From contig OX387187.1 in NCBI GenBank assembly GCA_947561395.2, positions 44,851,581-44,915,580 on the forward strand: 64,000 nt of DNA. The letters are read 5' to 3'. The notes under the pieces are model-generated. The model saw only the letters and a program-made list of their open reading frames with translations, was not told the DNA's origin and searched no databases. The position numbers were made by a program, and so were the translations under genes. Shown here piece by piece: positions 12,152-22,650 of the stretch (position 1 is its first letter; each line of letters begins with the position of its first letter). The DNA is from Buxus sempervirens. Taxonomy: Eukaryota > Streptophyta > Magnoliopsida > Buxales > Buxaceae.

Positions 12152-12258
12152 AGACATTGTTCGGTATAACTTTATAGAGTTACTTTTTAAAATATAAGCA
12201 AAATTCTACTTTAAATAATTAAAAAGTAACTTCAAAAAATTATGCGAAACAATCTCTT
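12152..12258. repeat. Short MITE-like inverted repeat
   Basis: Arms of about 35 bp (ATTGTTCGGTATAACTTTATAG... and, inverted, ATTGTTTCGCATAATTTTTTG...) both lead into GTTACTTTTTAA. Non-coding and AT-rich. Confidence 0.45.
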
Positions 12259-13030
12259 AGTTTGGTAACATTCTTGAAAAATTAGTTTTCCAAAAGTTGA
12301 AAAGTTGTTTTTTAATATTTTTTGAAAAGTTAAAAAAAATAGATTTTAAATAGAAAAGCTACTTTTAAAAATAGACGCCCTCTTAGCTTTTAGAGCTGTC
12401 ATTGTCCGTTAGGTTAAGGGTGTAAACAATTACTTGTATCTAGTTTATGCCATTCCCCGGGTCATCCTGGAAAGTGAGGGCTCGCACTCGAATAGGATTT
12501 TATGCACGTATATAGAGTAGTCAAATAGAGTAGTCAAAGTCTATCAGGTTAAGGGTGTAAACAGTTACCTGTATTTAGTTTGGCTAGAATAGCTTAGTTT
12601 CTTTTCTTGTACATAATCGCTAGTTGTTTGGCTAGAATAGCTTAGTTTCAACTTAGTTTGGTAACATTTTTTTATTTTTTTTCTACTGCATGTAGACACT
12701 TCCTAGATTTTTTTCATTTGAAGTATTTCCACTTATTAGAATAGATGTATAAAAAACTCCAATTTACCGTCACAAGGAAGAACAAAGCCTAGGCGCCTAC
12801 ACTCTGATCAGCTTTTCTACAAAGTTTTAATGGAACTTAATATGTGCTTACTTTTGCAACTTAATTGGGAGCAATCGAAGGCGTTGGTCATTTTGAAATA
12901 AATTAGATTAAATGCTTCAAAAAGTTGGTGGAATTAAAGCACTCCATGGAAAGTTAGGAAAAAAGTAGATGCATAGCTATCAATGGGATGAAATCGTCAC
13001 TGGTCCTGACGCACACCCTACAACATTCGT
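12259..13030. other. Intergenic, AT-rich, no gene seen
   Basis: Two imperfect direct repeats are visible: GGTTAAGGGTGTAAACA near 12411 and 12547, and GGCTAGAATAGCTTAGTTTC near 12582 and 12630. No convincing open frame or exon was found. Confidence 0.5.
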
Positions 13031-13172
13031 GTGATGGTGCCATATGTAGCATCCCACGGATGCTGTAAAACTCACATTAAAAATGTGAAATGTCTGTTGA
13101 AGTGGCATTTCAAAACTTTTTTTTAATATGAAAAATGTAGCATCCGTGGGATGCTACACATGGCAGCCACAT
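13031..13172. repeat. Palindromic MITE-like element
   Basis: Each arm contains TGTAGCATCC followed by a nearly self-complementary GTGGGATGCTACA, so the DNA could fold into a long hairpin. The arms are separated by about 70 bp. Related GCATCTCACGG motifs recur to about 13320. Confidence 0.5.
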
Positions 13173-13529
13173 TCAACCGTGAGATGTTGCCACATGGACC
13201 ATCTCATAACTAGTGGCTTTTCATTATTTAAATGTTTTCACTTGGGGCTCATGTGACAAAACACTGGTCGTGAGATGCTTTACATGGCAGCATCTCACGG
13301 TTGCATCATGGACCATTTCATGGAAAGGCAACAAATGATTTCTTCTCCCAATACAAATACTATCGCCATGCTCAATCAAGTGTATGTAAAAAATTTGCTC
13401 AAACAATCATTCAATCACAACCGTGTATCTGCATCGGTTGGATTCAAGATGTAGACATGCTTAGCCACGTCCTTGCGATCATCATACAAAAATTTCCTTC
13501 AAGTATCATTATCGGTCCTTAAAACTTAA

Positions 13530-14498
13530 GGCTCCATTTGGATGTTGAGAGAATACAAAAAAGATTTGTGAGAAAAGAAAGTAAAAGAAAAGTGAAGTAA
13601 AGGAAACTAAAAAGTAATTTTCTTGATACTGTTTGAATGTTATAAGAAAATTTAGTAGTTTTAACTAAAAATCTAAAATGTTGTGTTTGGATAGCAAAAA
13701 AGTTATTAGAATCTTGAATGTAATTTCCAATTCTACCCTCATACGTATGCATGGCTTTGGCTTTGGGTAGTCAACCTATATGCCTTAATCATCTGTTGAT
13801 AGTGTTTTTTTTTATTTATATTTTTTCCTTTTTTCTTATTGCTTACTGGATAGTTAATTGAACAGACTAGCGCCATAATCATCCTTGTAATTAAGGTTTG
13901 TCCATTTTTTAATTTATATTTTTGTAAGTTTCTGGCAATTACAATTGTTTTATAGAGATTTGTTCGTTAGGATTATAAATATGGGACTAGTACATTGCGT
14001 ATATATGCTTATATATGTTATTGTCCATAAAAATAGGAATATACTCATTTTGCATTAAGTCAATATCTTATGACAGTTAGAATAAGTGAAATGACACTTA
14101 CTCTCATTTATTTTAAGAAAGTATTATTATTACACAATTATAAAGAATTGGTGACTGAATCTAAATAATTTTGAAAAATTATCACCTATAACCCGTTTCC
14201 CCAATAATAATCGTTAATAGGAGAAGGGTATTATTGGCAAATCTTTAAATCTCACCTCTCCGTCCACAGAATCCAATGCTTAGGTGCTGGAAACAAAAAG
14301 GAACGGATTTTATCATTTTCATTCTTGAGACATTTTGGATCCGACAATTTCTTAACCATCCAAACGCACTTTTTTTTTTGTAGTCCCAAACGCACTTGGA
14401 AACAAGAAAAACTTGTTTTGATTCAATTTCTTGTATTATTATTTTTTTTTTTGTGATAATGACAATTTCTTGTATTCTCCCACTAACGAAACGGGGCC
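13530..14498. mobile_element. Non-autonomous TIR element upstream of CXE-A
   Basis: The left end GGCTCCATTTGGATG...GAGAATACAA matches, inverted, the right end GGCCCCGTTTCGTTAG...GAGAATACAA over about 35 bp. The inside is AT-rich with no transposase. I see no clear target duplication. It ends about 290 bp before the CXE-A start codon, so it borders or forms part of that gene's upstream region. Confidence 0.5.
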
Positions 14499-14787
14499 CA
14501 AGTAGTTGAGTAGGTGCGCAAGTGATTCAACGTACTCGCGCATTCGCGTACGCCCCTTTTTTTAGATTCACGAGACGAGGCCTTTACGAGGACACGTTGG
14601 CCGTAATTGACCACTCGCTCACTCTCGTGTATCTCGGCATGCCTTAAAAAGGGCAGGCAAAGGGGAACCAGAATTCACGCCTCACGAGTCTATATGACTG
14701 TCACCAGCTCCACAGCATAGGAAGATTTTCTCTCTCTCTCTCCTCTCTCCTCTCTCTCGCCCACGCTCTAACAGCAGACGACCAAGC

Positions 14788-15798
14788 ATGGCAGAGGCAG
14801 ATCAGTCTGCAGCTGCACCGAACGCCATCGATCCTTACGAGTTCCTCAAGATATCTCTCAACCCCGACGGTTCACTTACTCGATTCTCTGCGGTTCCCAA
14901 CGTTGAACCAACGGAAACCATCACCGAGTCCGACCATACACAACTCGTCCTCTCCAAAGACGTTCCTCTCGACCCCGCAAACAGAACCTGGGTTCGCATC
15001 TTCCGTCCTCGAAATTTAACTCCAAGCACAAAGCTTCCCATCGTTATCTACTTTCACGGAGGGGGTTTCGTCCTCTTCAGCCCCGCGACTGCACCATTTC
15101 ATGAGTCATGTGCTCGCATGGCGAACGAATTCCCGGCTCTGATCATCTCCGTCGATTACCGTCTCGCTCCCGAACATCGCCTCCCGGCAGCTTACGACGA
15201 CGCCGTCGATGCAATCATGTGGGTTATATCTCAGGCGTCGGATTCGGCCGGTGGTGAGCCATGGTTGAGAGATTTCGGGGATTTCTCGAGGTGTTTCCTC
15301 ATGGGGAGTAGCTCCGGTGGCAACATCGTATACCACGCTGCGTTACGTGCTTTGGGCTTAGATCTTGAGCCTGTGAAGATCAAAGGGCTTATCTTAAACC
15401 AACCGTACTTCGGTGGGGTCCATAGGACCAATTCGGAACTGAGGATGATCAACGACCGGATCGTACCGTTACCGGCGAATGATCTGATGTGGGAATTGGC
15501 GCTGCCGGTCGGAATTGATCGGGATCACGAGTACTGTAATCCGATGAAGCATGGGTCCGAGGTTAAAGAAATGGGGTCTCTACAGAGGTGTTTGGTTCGA
15601 GGGTATGTTGGGGACCCTCTGATCGACCGTCAGAGGGAGTTTGTGAGGATGCTGGAGCAGCATGGTGTGCCTGTGGAGTCACATGTAAATGAAGAAGGGC
15701 ACCATGCTGTGGAGCTGTTTGATCCAGCGAAGGCCACAGCCTTGTATGAGCATATCAGAAACTTCGTCCATTCTTCTGCTGTTGTTGCGAAGAAATGA
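14788..15798 (+). CDS. Carboxylesterase (CXE1-like), CXE-A
   Basis: A single-exon 336-residue alpha/beta-hydrolase of the plant CXE family (alpha/beta hydrolase-3 fold), which hydrolyses carboxylic esters of small metabolites; no signal peptide, so probably cytosolic. HGGG oxyanion-hole motif at residues 90-93 (YFHGGGFVLFS), nucleophile elbow GSSSGGN with Ser175, Asp276 in GDPLIDRQ and His306 in GHHAVELF complete the triad. The family hallmarks DYRLAPEHRLPAAYDD and NQPYFGG are present. Length and residue spacing are normal for the family. The start is the first ATG after a CT-rich leader (14731-14757); a TATA-like ATATGA lies about 95 bp upstream, inside sequence duplicated in block 2. It converges with CXE-B, whose stop is about 620 bp away. 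The substrate cannot be told from the sequence. Confidence 0.93.
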   Translation: MAEADQSAAAPNAIDPYEFLKISLNPDGSLTRFSAVPNVEPTETITESDHTQLVLSKDVPLDPANRTWVRIFRPRNLTPSTKLPIVIYFHGGGFVLFSPATAPFHESCARMANEFPALIISVDYRLAPEHRLPAAYDDAVDAIMWVISQASDSAGGEPWLRDFGDFSRCFLMGSSSGGNIVYHAALRALGLDLEPVKIKGLILNQPYFGGVHRTNSELRMINDRIVPLPANDLMWELALPVGIDRDHEYCNPMKHGSEVKEMGSLQRCLVRGYVGDPLIDRQREFVRMLEQHGVPVESHVNEEGHHAVELFDPAKATALYEHIRNFVHSSAVVAKK

Positions 15799-16416
15799 TT
15801 TATGTGAACATGAATGTTTCGAATTTGTTTGTTTTAATGGATTTTGAAAATGTTGTTTCCTTTGTTTAATTTATTCTCTTTTGAAGGTCGAAAAGGCGAA
15901 GATTTCTGTAAGACGATATTTAGATTGCAGTATGTTGTTTCAACTAGTAGTAAAATGTCTTCGGTATGTCTGAATTTTTATTATCTTTGTAGCTATTCTA
16001 AACATGCCCTTGACACTTCTAACACGTAGTAAAATGTCTTTCTTATGACAGAGTTTCTCGTCCTCCAAACGCAGCCTAACTAAGAGAAGTTTTTTCAAGT
16101 GAAAATGTTTTTGGAACTAAAACCTATACAATGTGGATTAACTTAAAGCAATTGCCCGTATCTCACATAAAATGCATTTGTCTCTCATGTAAGACACGCT
16201 CGTATCCCAACACATAAAGAAGTTTGCATCCCACGTACAATGCCTTTGTGTTCCAAGTAAAATGGTCCTCAAATTTAATCATTTTCGAAGAATTATCCCT
16301 TTTTCATAATTTAGAGGCAAAATATACATAGTCAAAGGACGGATTACATGGCAAGAAAAGGCTCACAACAATGCTTTCAATGATCCAGTGCAGTGAAAAA
16401 TACAGAGACCCCTTGA

Positions 16417-17406
16417 CTAATTAATTGACACAGCCACATCTTGGATGTAATTAATGAAATCATGAATTTGACCCATCTTGACTTGCTTTCTCCGCTGATC
16501 GACGAAATCGATGCCATGGAAACCAAACTCGTCGAAGTGAGCCACGACTTGCACCCCACATTTCATCAACAATTTCACCAACTCCTGCTGCCGATCGATG
16601 AGCGGATCCCCACCATATCCTGTCACTAAACACCTCCCAAGTGATCCAATTTTGTCTTGGTGAGGTCCCTTAATCAGTGGATTGCAAAACCTATGATCGC
16701 GATCAGTCCCAACAGGCAATGCCATTTCCCATGTTAGATCCATCATTGGCAATGGAAGAACCTGATCAGCTGCATACATCAACTCCGACTTAGTCCTTTG
16801 AACCCCACCAAACATTGGCTGGTCCAATATAAGTCCAACGATCTTCACAGGCTCAAGGTCGTAATCTAACGCACGCAGTCCTGCAGTGAATGCAATGTTG
16901 CCACCACTGTTGGACCCCATTAGATAACACCTAGAGAAATCACCATAGTCCCTTAACCACTGCTCACCATTCTGGTATAAAGCCTGTTCCTTGACCCAAA
17001 GAATTGCATCCACTGCATCATCGTAGGCGGCTGGGAGGCGGTGCTCGGGCGCAAGGCGATACTCCACTGAGACGAATATGGCTTGTAATTCCGCTGCAGA
17101 AGTGCCACACAGTTCATGAAACATCGCATGGGCTATGCTGAAGAGGACCATCATGCCACCATGGTAGAAAATAATGATAGGAAGCCTGGCTTTCGAGTTA
17201 GTACTAGAAGGCAATTCGGTGGGTCTAAAGAGCCGGACCCAGGTTTTCTTGTTTGTGTTGAGAGAGATATCTTTGAAGACGAACCGTTTGTTCTCGGTGG
17301 GATTGTCATCGTTGGAAAACACTTTCGGCATGTCGAAGAGCCGAGTTATGGTTCCATCTGGGTTACGCTTCATAGAGAGAGCTTCATAAGGATCAAATTT
17401 AGCCAT
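16417..17406 (-). CDS. CXE-family protein with Asn in place of the catalytic Ser, CXE-B
   Basis: Intact single-exon gene. I take the start at 17406 (MAKFDPYEALS), giving 329 residues; an upstream in-frame ATG at 17493 would add 29 residues that the paralogues lack. The hydrolase fold is fully recognisable: YRLAPEHRLPAAYDD, DQPMFGG, Asp267 in GGDPLIDRQ, His297 in GFHGIDF. Two active-site features differ from CXE-A. The oxyanion motif is HGGM rather than HGGG. The nucleophile elbow reads G-S-N-S-G-G-N, placing Asn166 where the family has Ser. On family knowledge this should abolish ordinary ester hydrolysis. The long open frame and normal remaining residues argue against a plain pseudogene. It is the paralogue of CXE-C (42495-43499), which keeps Ser. 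Confidence 0.9.
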   Translation of the reverse strand: MAKFDPYEALSMKRNPDGTITRLFDMPKVFSNDDNPTENKRFVFKDISLNTNKKTWVRLFRPTELPSSTNSKARLPIIIFYHGGMMVLFSIAHAMFHELCGTSAAELQAIFVSVEYRLAPEHRLPAAYDDAVDAILWVKEQALYQNGEQWLRDYGDFSRCYLMGSNSGGNIAFTAGLRALDYDLEPVKIVGLILDQPMFGGVQRTKSELMYAADQVLPLPMMDLTWEMALPVGTDRDHRFCNPLIKGPHQDKIGSLGRCLVTGYGGDPLIDRQQELVKLLMKCGVQVVAHFDEFGFHGIDFVDQRRKQVKMGQIHDFINYIQDVAVSIN

Positions 17407-17493
17407 TGTCACCTCGTCTGTGCAAATGGAGGGAGAGAGAGAGAGAACAAGATGGAGGTTAAAATATGACAATTTCAGATGAATGTGCATCAA

Positions 17494-18340
17494 CTGGAAG
17501 GGTTCTTCTTTATGGGAGAAGAAAATAGAACAGACGTTGCGTCAGGAACTGAAAAACGGACAGGACAAGAACTGAAAAAGATCTTCCATGCCAATGATAA
17601 GGTAACCGTAACTACTAACTAGAGACTTGGGGTTTCATCATAAGAGGTTTCAATCTTCTACTTTGGTTAAAGGACGACCCCCTAAATAACTGGCTTCTCT
17701 TCCTCAACCTCTCAAAATTTCAAAGAGAGAATTTTGCGGAAGCCAATTGACCCAACAGAATTATTGGTTTAATTTATTCCACAATTCACCACCGTATAAT
17801 TTGGGCATGTTAATGCTAGTGTTTTTTGGCTCTACAAAACAACTTCTAAAAGGATCGAATAGCTCATTCTCAGAAACCTCTCCTTATAATTGCACTTCTT
17901 GCCCCGAAAATTGGTTTAAGTAACAATATAAAAATGAGAAAATTAATTAAAAATTGCCAACTGCTGCCTTAGAAAATGTGGTAGAATCTGAAATCTAGGA
18001 AAAACATCTAATAAAACCTACCCTTAAGGCAGCGATGTAACTATCTAATTATACTAGGTGAATGCACGTGCTACACGTGTAGCAAAAGAATAAACAAAGA
18101 AGTAGATATTTATGTTAATTCACGTAGTGTTAACAAATCCGGGTGTTAGGATAAATTTGAAAAAATTGGAGACTATTTTCTGCATAGAATGTCAGTCAAA
18201 AACTAGGGGTCGGCTTTATATAATAGTATAAATAAATTGTCATATGCAAGAAATTATAGCTTCTAGCATCAATCCTGGTTAAAGGCCTTCATTATTATCA
18301 TTAGCTTAGAAAGGTAGCTTTATCCCCTTAACAGTTTCAT
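17494..18340. other. Upstream region of CXE-B, no gene
   Basis: No coding sequence seen. The tract is conserved in block 2 upstream of CXE-C (about 43550-44377), including GTGTTAGGATAAATTTGAAA and the end CTTAACAGTTTCAT. Compared with CXE-C, CXE-B has about 50 extra bp just upstream of its start (about 17455-17505), or CXE-C has lost them. Confidence 0.6.
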
Positions 18341-18350
18341 ATGAAACTTT

Positions 18351-18600
18351 CACTACAAAAAGAACAAGTTTTACCCGCGGCCACTAAACCACCGGTGAAA
18401 ACTCAAAAACTACCGGTAATAATTTGGACGGCGTTTTATACAAGTGCCCTTAAAAGTAGCGTCGCTAATTCTATTAACGGCGCTTTATGTGGAGTTTCTC
18501 TAAGCGCCCCAGATTTTCTATTATTAGCGGTGCTTTAAAAACCCCCGCTAATAGTGACGCTCTATTTGAAAAAAAATAAAACAGCAGCCCCAGCCCACCC
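18351..18600. mobile_element. CACTA-like terminus, partner end not found
   Basis: The sequence starts CACTACAAAAAGAAC, the terminal motif of CACTA (EnSpm) elements, and goes on with repeated subterminal units such as ATTAGCGGTGCTTT and TTAACGGCGCTTTA in both orientations. A matching inverted GTAGTG end was not found before 26390, so the element is truncated, or its far end was destroyed by later insertions. Confidence 0.5.
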
Positions 18601-18743
18601 TGCTCCTTGCCCACGCTGCCCCTGTCCCTTGCCCCATGACCATGCCCACTAGCTCTGATTATAGTGAATTCAATATAAAGTATTGCATTAAGGGGATTGA
18701 ACAGTAAAAGAAACTCCAAGCAATTTGAATGAACAATAAAAAC

Positions 18744-21701
18744 CTTGCAAGTGACATCACCTGTTTTACACAATTGAGCCAAGATTTTACTATACAAGTG
18801 ATAGGTAAACTATTAGGGGAAAATGGAATATATCCACACCTTCATACTGTAAGCACCTTATTTTTGCACCCCTGGAAGTGCTGAAATGAAAACCCTGATA
18901 GAAAAGTCAAACCTTGAGGGGTGAAAAGATTCTGCAGGTTAGTCAAACTTGAGGGGGAGTCGAAAGTTGACTTTCTGCTAAACCGATCCAGGTGCTTACC
19001 CCTATGTTGTTGGATAGAGGGCTCCGATACGATTCTAACGCAACTGAGTTTGCCTAGATCGGAGTCCGGATGGGGAAGATATGAGCTGTCAAAGTTTCCG
19101 AGCAGCAAAACCGGCAAACTACGCACGTGGCAGAGAGTTGCACACGTGGCAAGTTGCGCAAGAAAATATCTCTGGGATCAAATCAGTAAATATCCAAACA
19201 TGCAAAATATCCCAAGGATTAAATCTGTAAAAATTCAGGAGTATCGGACTAAATCAAAAATCTCCAGGGACTAAATCTTAAATTTCAGATTTTTTAGACA
19301 AATCCGCGGCCGAATTAATTAATTTCAATCATTGTGTCGCTCGCGCCGAGCGCTCTGAGCCAAACCCGGCAGATACCCTAGTTTCCTTTTATAAATACAG
19401 CAACCTCATTCTTGTTCGGGGTTTGGCATTTTTGGTTGGCTTTCTTCTTTCTGGTTCGGCTCTTTCTAGTGGGATCTCTCTTTGCGTCGGCCCTTCCGTC
19501 GTTGGCTTCACTTTTGGTTGCCAGTGATAACCCTTCTTTCTTACCGTGCCTAAGTCAAAACCCTCCCCTCTCACTTCTCCTTGCTCCCTTTAACCCCAAG
19601 CAGCTCGTCCTGTTTTTGCGACCCTTTCTTTCCCTGCTTCTTCTCCGTTGTCGCATAGCCAAGAGGAGGACAAGCTTGTTGTTGGCATGGAGAGGTGCTG
19701 CTCTGATAGTCGTTTGAGCTCCAAGGAGGTTCAACACATCCTACCGGGGGTGTTAAAACACCCAGGTAATGTTCCCGATAACCTCTTGTCCAACATAAAT
19801 AAGCTCATTACGATACTTTCTGTTCTGATATTTTGTTTAGTAATATTGCTTGTCTGATTCGAAAGGGGGAGCATGTTCCCCCTTGATCGTTGTATCTCTT
19901 GTACCCCGATGTAAACCCCCTCTCCCCTTCGTTGGTCATAATCTGTTTGTTTTGGGATTTGGGATGTTTTCGGTGAACTTTTTCGGATTTGGGATGTTTT
20001 CGGTGAACTTTGAAGTCGTGATGTTGGAATACCTTAGATTAATTTCTAGTTGCGTTTAAGCATGTTCTGGGGATGCTTAGGAACATTGGGGAGCTGTTAC
20101 AGAGGTTAAAAACCAGCCAGTCTCTGAGTTTTAAAAAAAAACAGAGAATTGGGTTTCGTCAAGGGTGTGCGCCGAGCTCGCGTCGAGCGCGCGCGCGGAT
20201 GCTTTTTTTGGTTGTTTTGGTACCACCGGGCTCGCGTTGACCTCGCGCCGAGCGCCCAGAGGTCAGCGCAGCCCCTTTTTAAGGCCGATTTGCTTGTATT
20301 TTGGAAAACTCGAAACTACCCTTGTACCGTACCGCAGCGCACCCCCCAACCCCTTTGTTCACCGCGCGCCCAACTCATTCCCTGGTGCGAGGAGGGACCT
20401 CACCCCGTGGGCTCTGCTTCGCTTCGCCCACAGGGGCCCCAGGTCCCTCCCCTTGGACCTAGATTATGTGATTTTTGTATATTTTGTGTATTTCGTGATT
20501 TCTGTATATTCTGTGATTTTGCTGGATGTGGGTGACCTCTTCAAATCGAACCAAATGAACCAATAGGGTTTTCGGATCACCCGGAAACCCAACATGGGAC
20601 TCAGACCACCCGGTCTAACTTGATTTCTAGTGGGCCTTCCAACGGGGCCCACCCAGCCGGAACCATTCAATTGTGCTTAAATAAGATAATTAAAAGAATT
20701 GAGTGGGCCAGACCCTTTGAGGCCCACCCAAGCCCAGCTTGGGGCATGCATGTTTAGATTTAGGTCTGGTTTGGTCGAGACTACGGGCAGGGCCTGTCTA
20801 GCCCACTAAAACCCACAAAACCAAGCAAGGTTAGGATTTTAAAACCCTAACCCAGGAAGTCTTGGGCTTTCAAGCCCAAGCCCGGGTAAAGGGCCCCAAG
20901 CCCAAGGCCTGGCTCATTTTGGAAACTTAAGTAAGATAAATCCAATAAATCACTTGGCTACCATGTGTGGCCCGCTTGAGGGCCCACAAAGCAATCCCGT
21001 CCCACTTTGGCATTAAAATCCACTTAAATAATCAAACTTTAATTTCAAGATAAAATCAACTCATTGAACCAAAGCCCAAAGGGCCTCGCAAGCTTAGACC
21101 GAGGCCCGCCAAGGGAACATGTGGACTACATTTGGCCCACCAAGGGATCCGTGGGCCCTCCAACGGGGCCCACCCAATCAGACTCATCTCATCTTTAACT
21201 AAAAGGATAAATCAAGTAAAAGGGACCCACACCGCTTTGGCGGTCCCGCAAGACTTAACCAAAATTGAATGTTGGATTAGGAATCGGGTGAGTGAGAGAC
21301 CAAAGTTGACTCAAACCAGGGAAACCTATGGGACCGGTCACTCGACGGGGCAGACCGAGGTGTCTACGGACTTCCCCGAACCGTAACCGAGAACTTGCTT
21401 AGAATCTCAAGCCGCAGACCAAATAGACAAATTTAGGCACCCAGGTGTCCGCCTGCACCCCATCAGGCAGTGGCGACTCCAATTTCCTATTTTTACCCAG
21501 TGCGACACCCGAAGTCAGGTGCGCACACATACCTCTAGAAGTGCCCTGAGCTTTGGGCTATAAATGTAAGAATGAAAAAAATTACATGACAAAACACAAA
21601 CGCACAACCATGCTTTAATACCTCATTGTAACTACTCCAATTGCAATAAAAAGGGTACATCCATAAACCAGGGCTATCACTATATGATCTCTAGAATTTA
21701 T
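18744..21701 (-). other. Two exon-like minus-strand fragments of an unrecognised gene
   Basis: At 21701-21622 an AG/GT-bounded 80-nt stretch reads INSRDHIVIALVYGCTLF and continues IAIGVVTMR, a likely membrane segment. At 18789-18744 another reads KILAQLCKTGDVTCK before a GT. They are separated by the LTR-type element 18848-21527. Both lie inside the possible CACTA element that starts at 18351, so they may be captured gene pieces. I do not recognise the protein. Confidence 0.25.
18848..21527 (+). mobile_element. LTR-type element without coding capacity, family member 1
   Basis: It begins TGTAAGCACCTTATTTTTGC, ends GGTGCGCACA and is flanked by a perfect 5-bp duplication CATAC (18843-18847 and 21528-21532). 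TG...CA ends with a 5-bp duplication are the mark of LTR retrotransposon integration. No gag or pol is present and no second LTR is evident, so it is a solo LTR of a long-LTR family or a non-autonomous element. Near the right end is CAGTGGCGACTCCAA, and many GGCCCACC/GGCCTTCCAACGGGGCCC motifs lie in the last third. Members 2 (27494-30241), 3 (38125-41705) and 4 (31804-34112) share these ends. Confidence 0.8.
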
Positions 21702-22650
21702 CTGCAAATTCAAAAACATGAGACACAAAAATATGGATAAGTAGATACAAGAAAACCACACAGATTACGATTACAGAATAAGAATAAGATCATAACATGT
21801 TAAAAACTTTATTGCAAACCTTCTTTAGCCCTTTTTACAGGTTCTTTAGAGTAGATAAGATCAAAAGAAGTAAAAACTATTGGCAAGTGCAACCCATTTA
21901 CATTTGTTGCATATATCACCCTTGGATCACCCCATTTTTTCATACACCTAGTGAGTTGAAATCAATAAAGAATCAAATCAATTTCCCCAATGCATTAATG
22001 CATGAAATCCAATAAAGCTACAAGAAATGGATGCCAAGAAACCAAATAGCAAATACTTACTATAACAAGATATTCCAAAAGACAGGGCACAAAAAGTCCA
22101 AAATCTTGTTTTTTGTTATTGACATATCACCATTTAACCCAGCCAGTTATAGTTGAACACCACACTTCCCATTTCTAAACAAACAAAGATGAAACAATTT
22201 TATTACTTGAAAAGCAATAGAATTCGTATAGTAGGCATCAATCCAAGTAGCATTCAACAGAGACATCATACATATCCTTGATAATTTTACAAGAAAAATA
22301 ATCAGAATAACATAATACGAAAAAAAAAAAGAAAGAAGAAGAAGCAGAAATCAAATACAAGCTATGAAGTTAATATTTAGGAATGCTTGATCCAAGAACT
22401 TGATGGACTTAGCCCTTCAAATAAGGGAACACAAAATCTCAGAAACCTTATGATTAGTTTATGTTCCACCTCACTATTGCTTGTCTTACCAAATATCAAA
22501 TATTGAGTAAAACTTGTTTTTTTTATTTTTTGGAATGCCCCTGTGTAAGCATTTCACATGGTACTTTGCATCTTTAGTCATTTAGAAATCTACTTTACCT
22601 CTAGTTGTAGAAATTCGAAAGTTTAGCTCTCAGTATGTTAGCAAAGCTTA
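21533..22650. other. No gene recognised
   Basis: AT-rich sequence apart from the exon-like piece at 21622-21701. Nothing else codes convincingly on either strand. Confidence 0.45.

Larger units (their letters stand above)
14581..18340. repeat. Segmental duplication, block 1 (CXE-A plus CXE-B)
   Basis: From about TTTACGAGGACACGTTGG (14582) to CTTAACAGTTTCAT (18341) the sequence recurs, with scattered changes, in block 2 between about 26390 and 44377, once the inserted elements there are removed. Promoter, both genes, the intergenic region and the region upstream of CXE-B are all included, so the unit of duplication was the whole gene pair. Confidence 0.85.

Noticed and set aside
14835..15452. 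Several minus-strand open frames of 68-76 codons opposite CXE-A
   Set aside because: They are antisense shadows of a well-supported esterase gene and recur, as expected, in the CXE-A' copy.
17116..17469. Plus-strand open frame of 117 codons opposite CXE-B, also present opposite CXE-C
   Set aside because: It is conserved only because the coding strand is; there are no recognisable motifs.
19412..20566. Open frames of 101-133 codons in LTR-type member 1
   Set aside because: Low-complexity Leu/Phe/Pro-rich frames in a GC-richer part of a non-coding element, overlapping in two frames; no domain.
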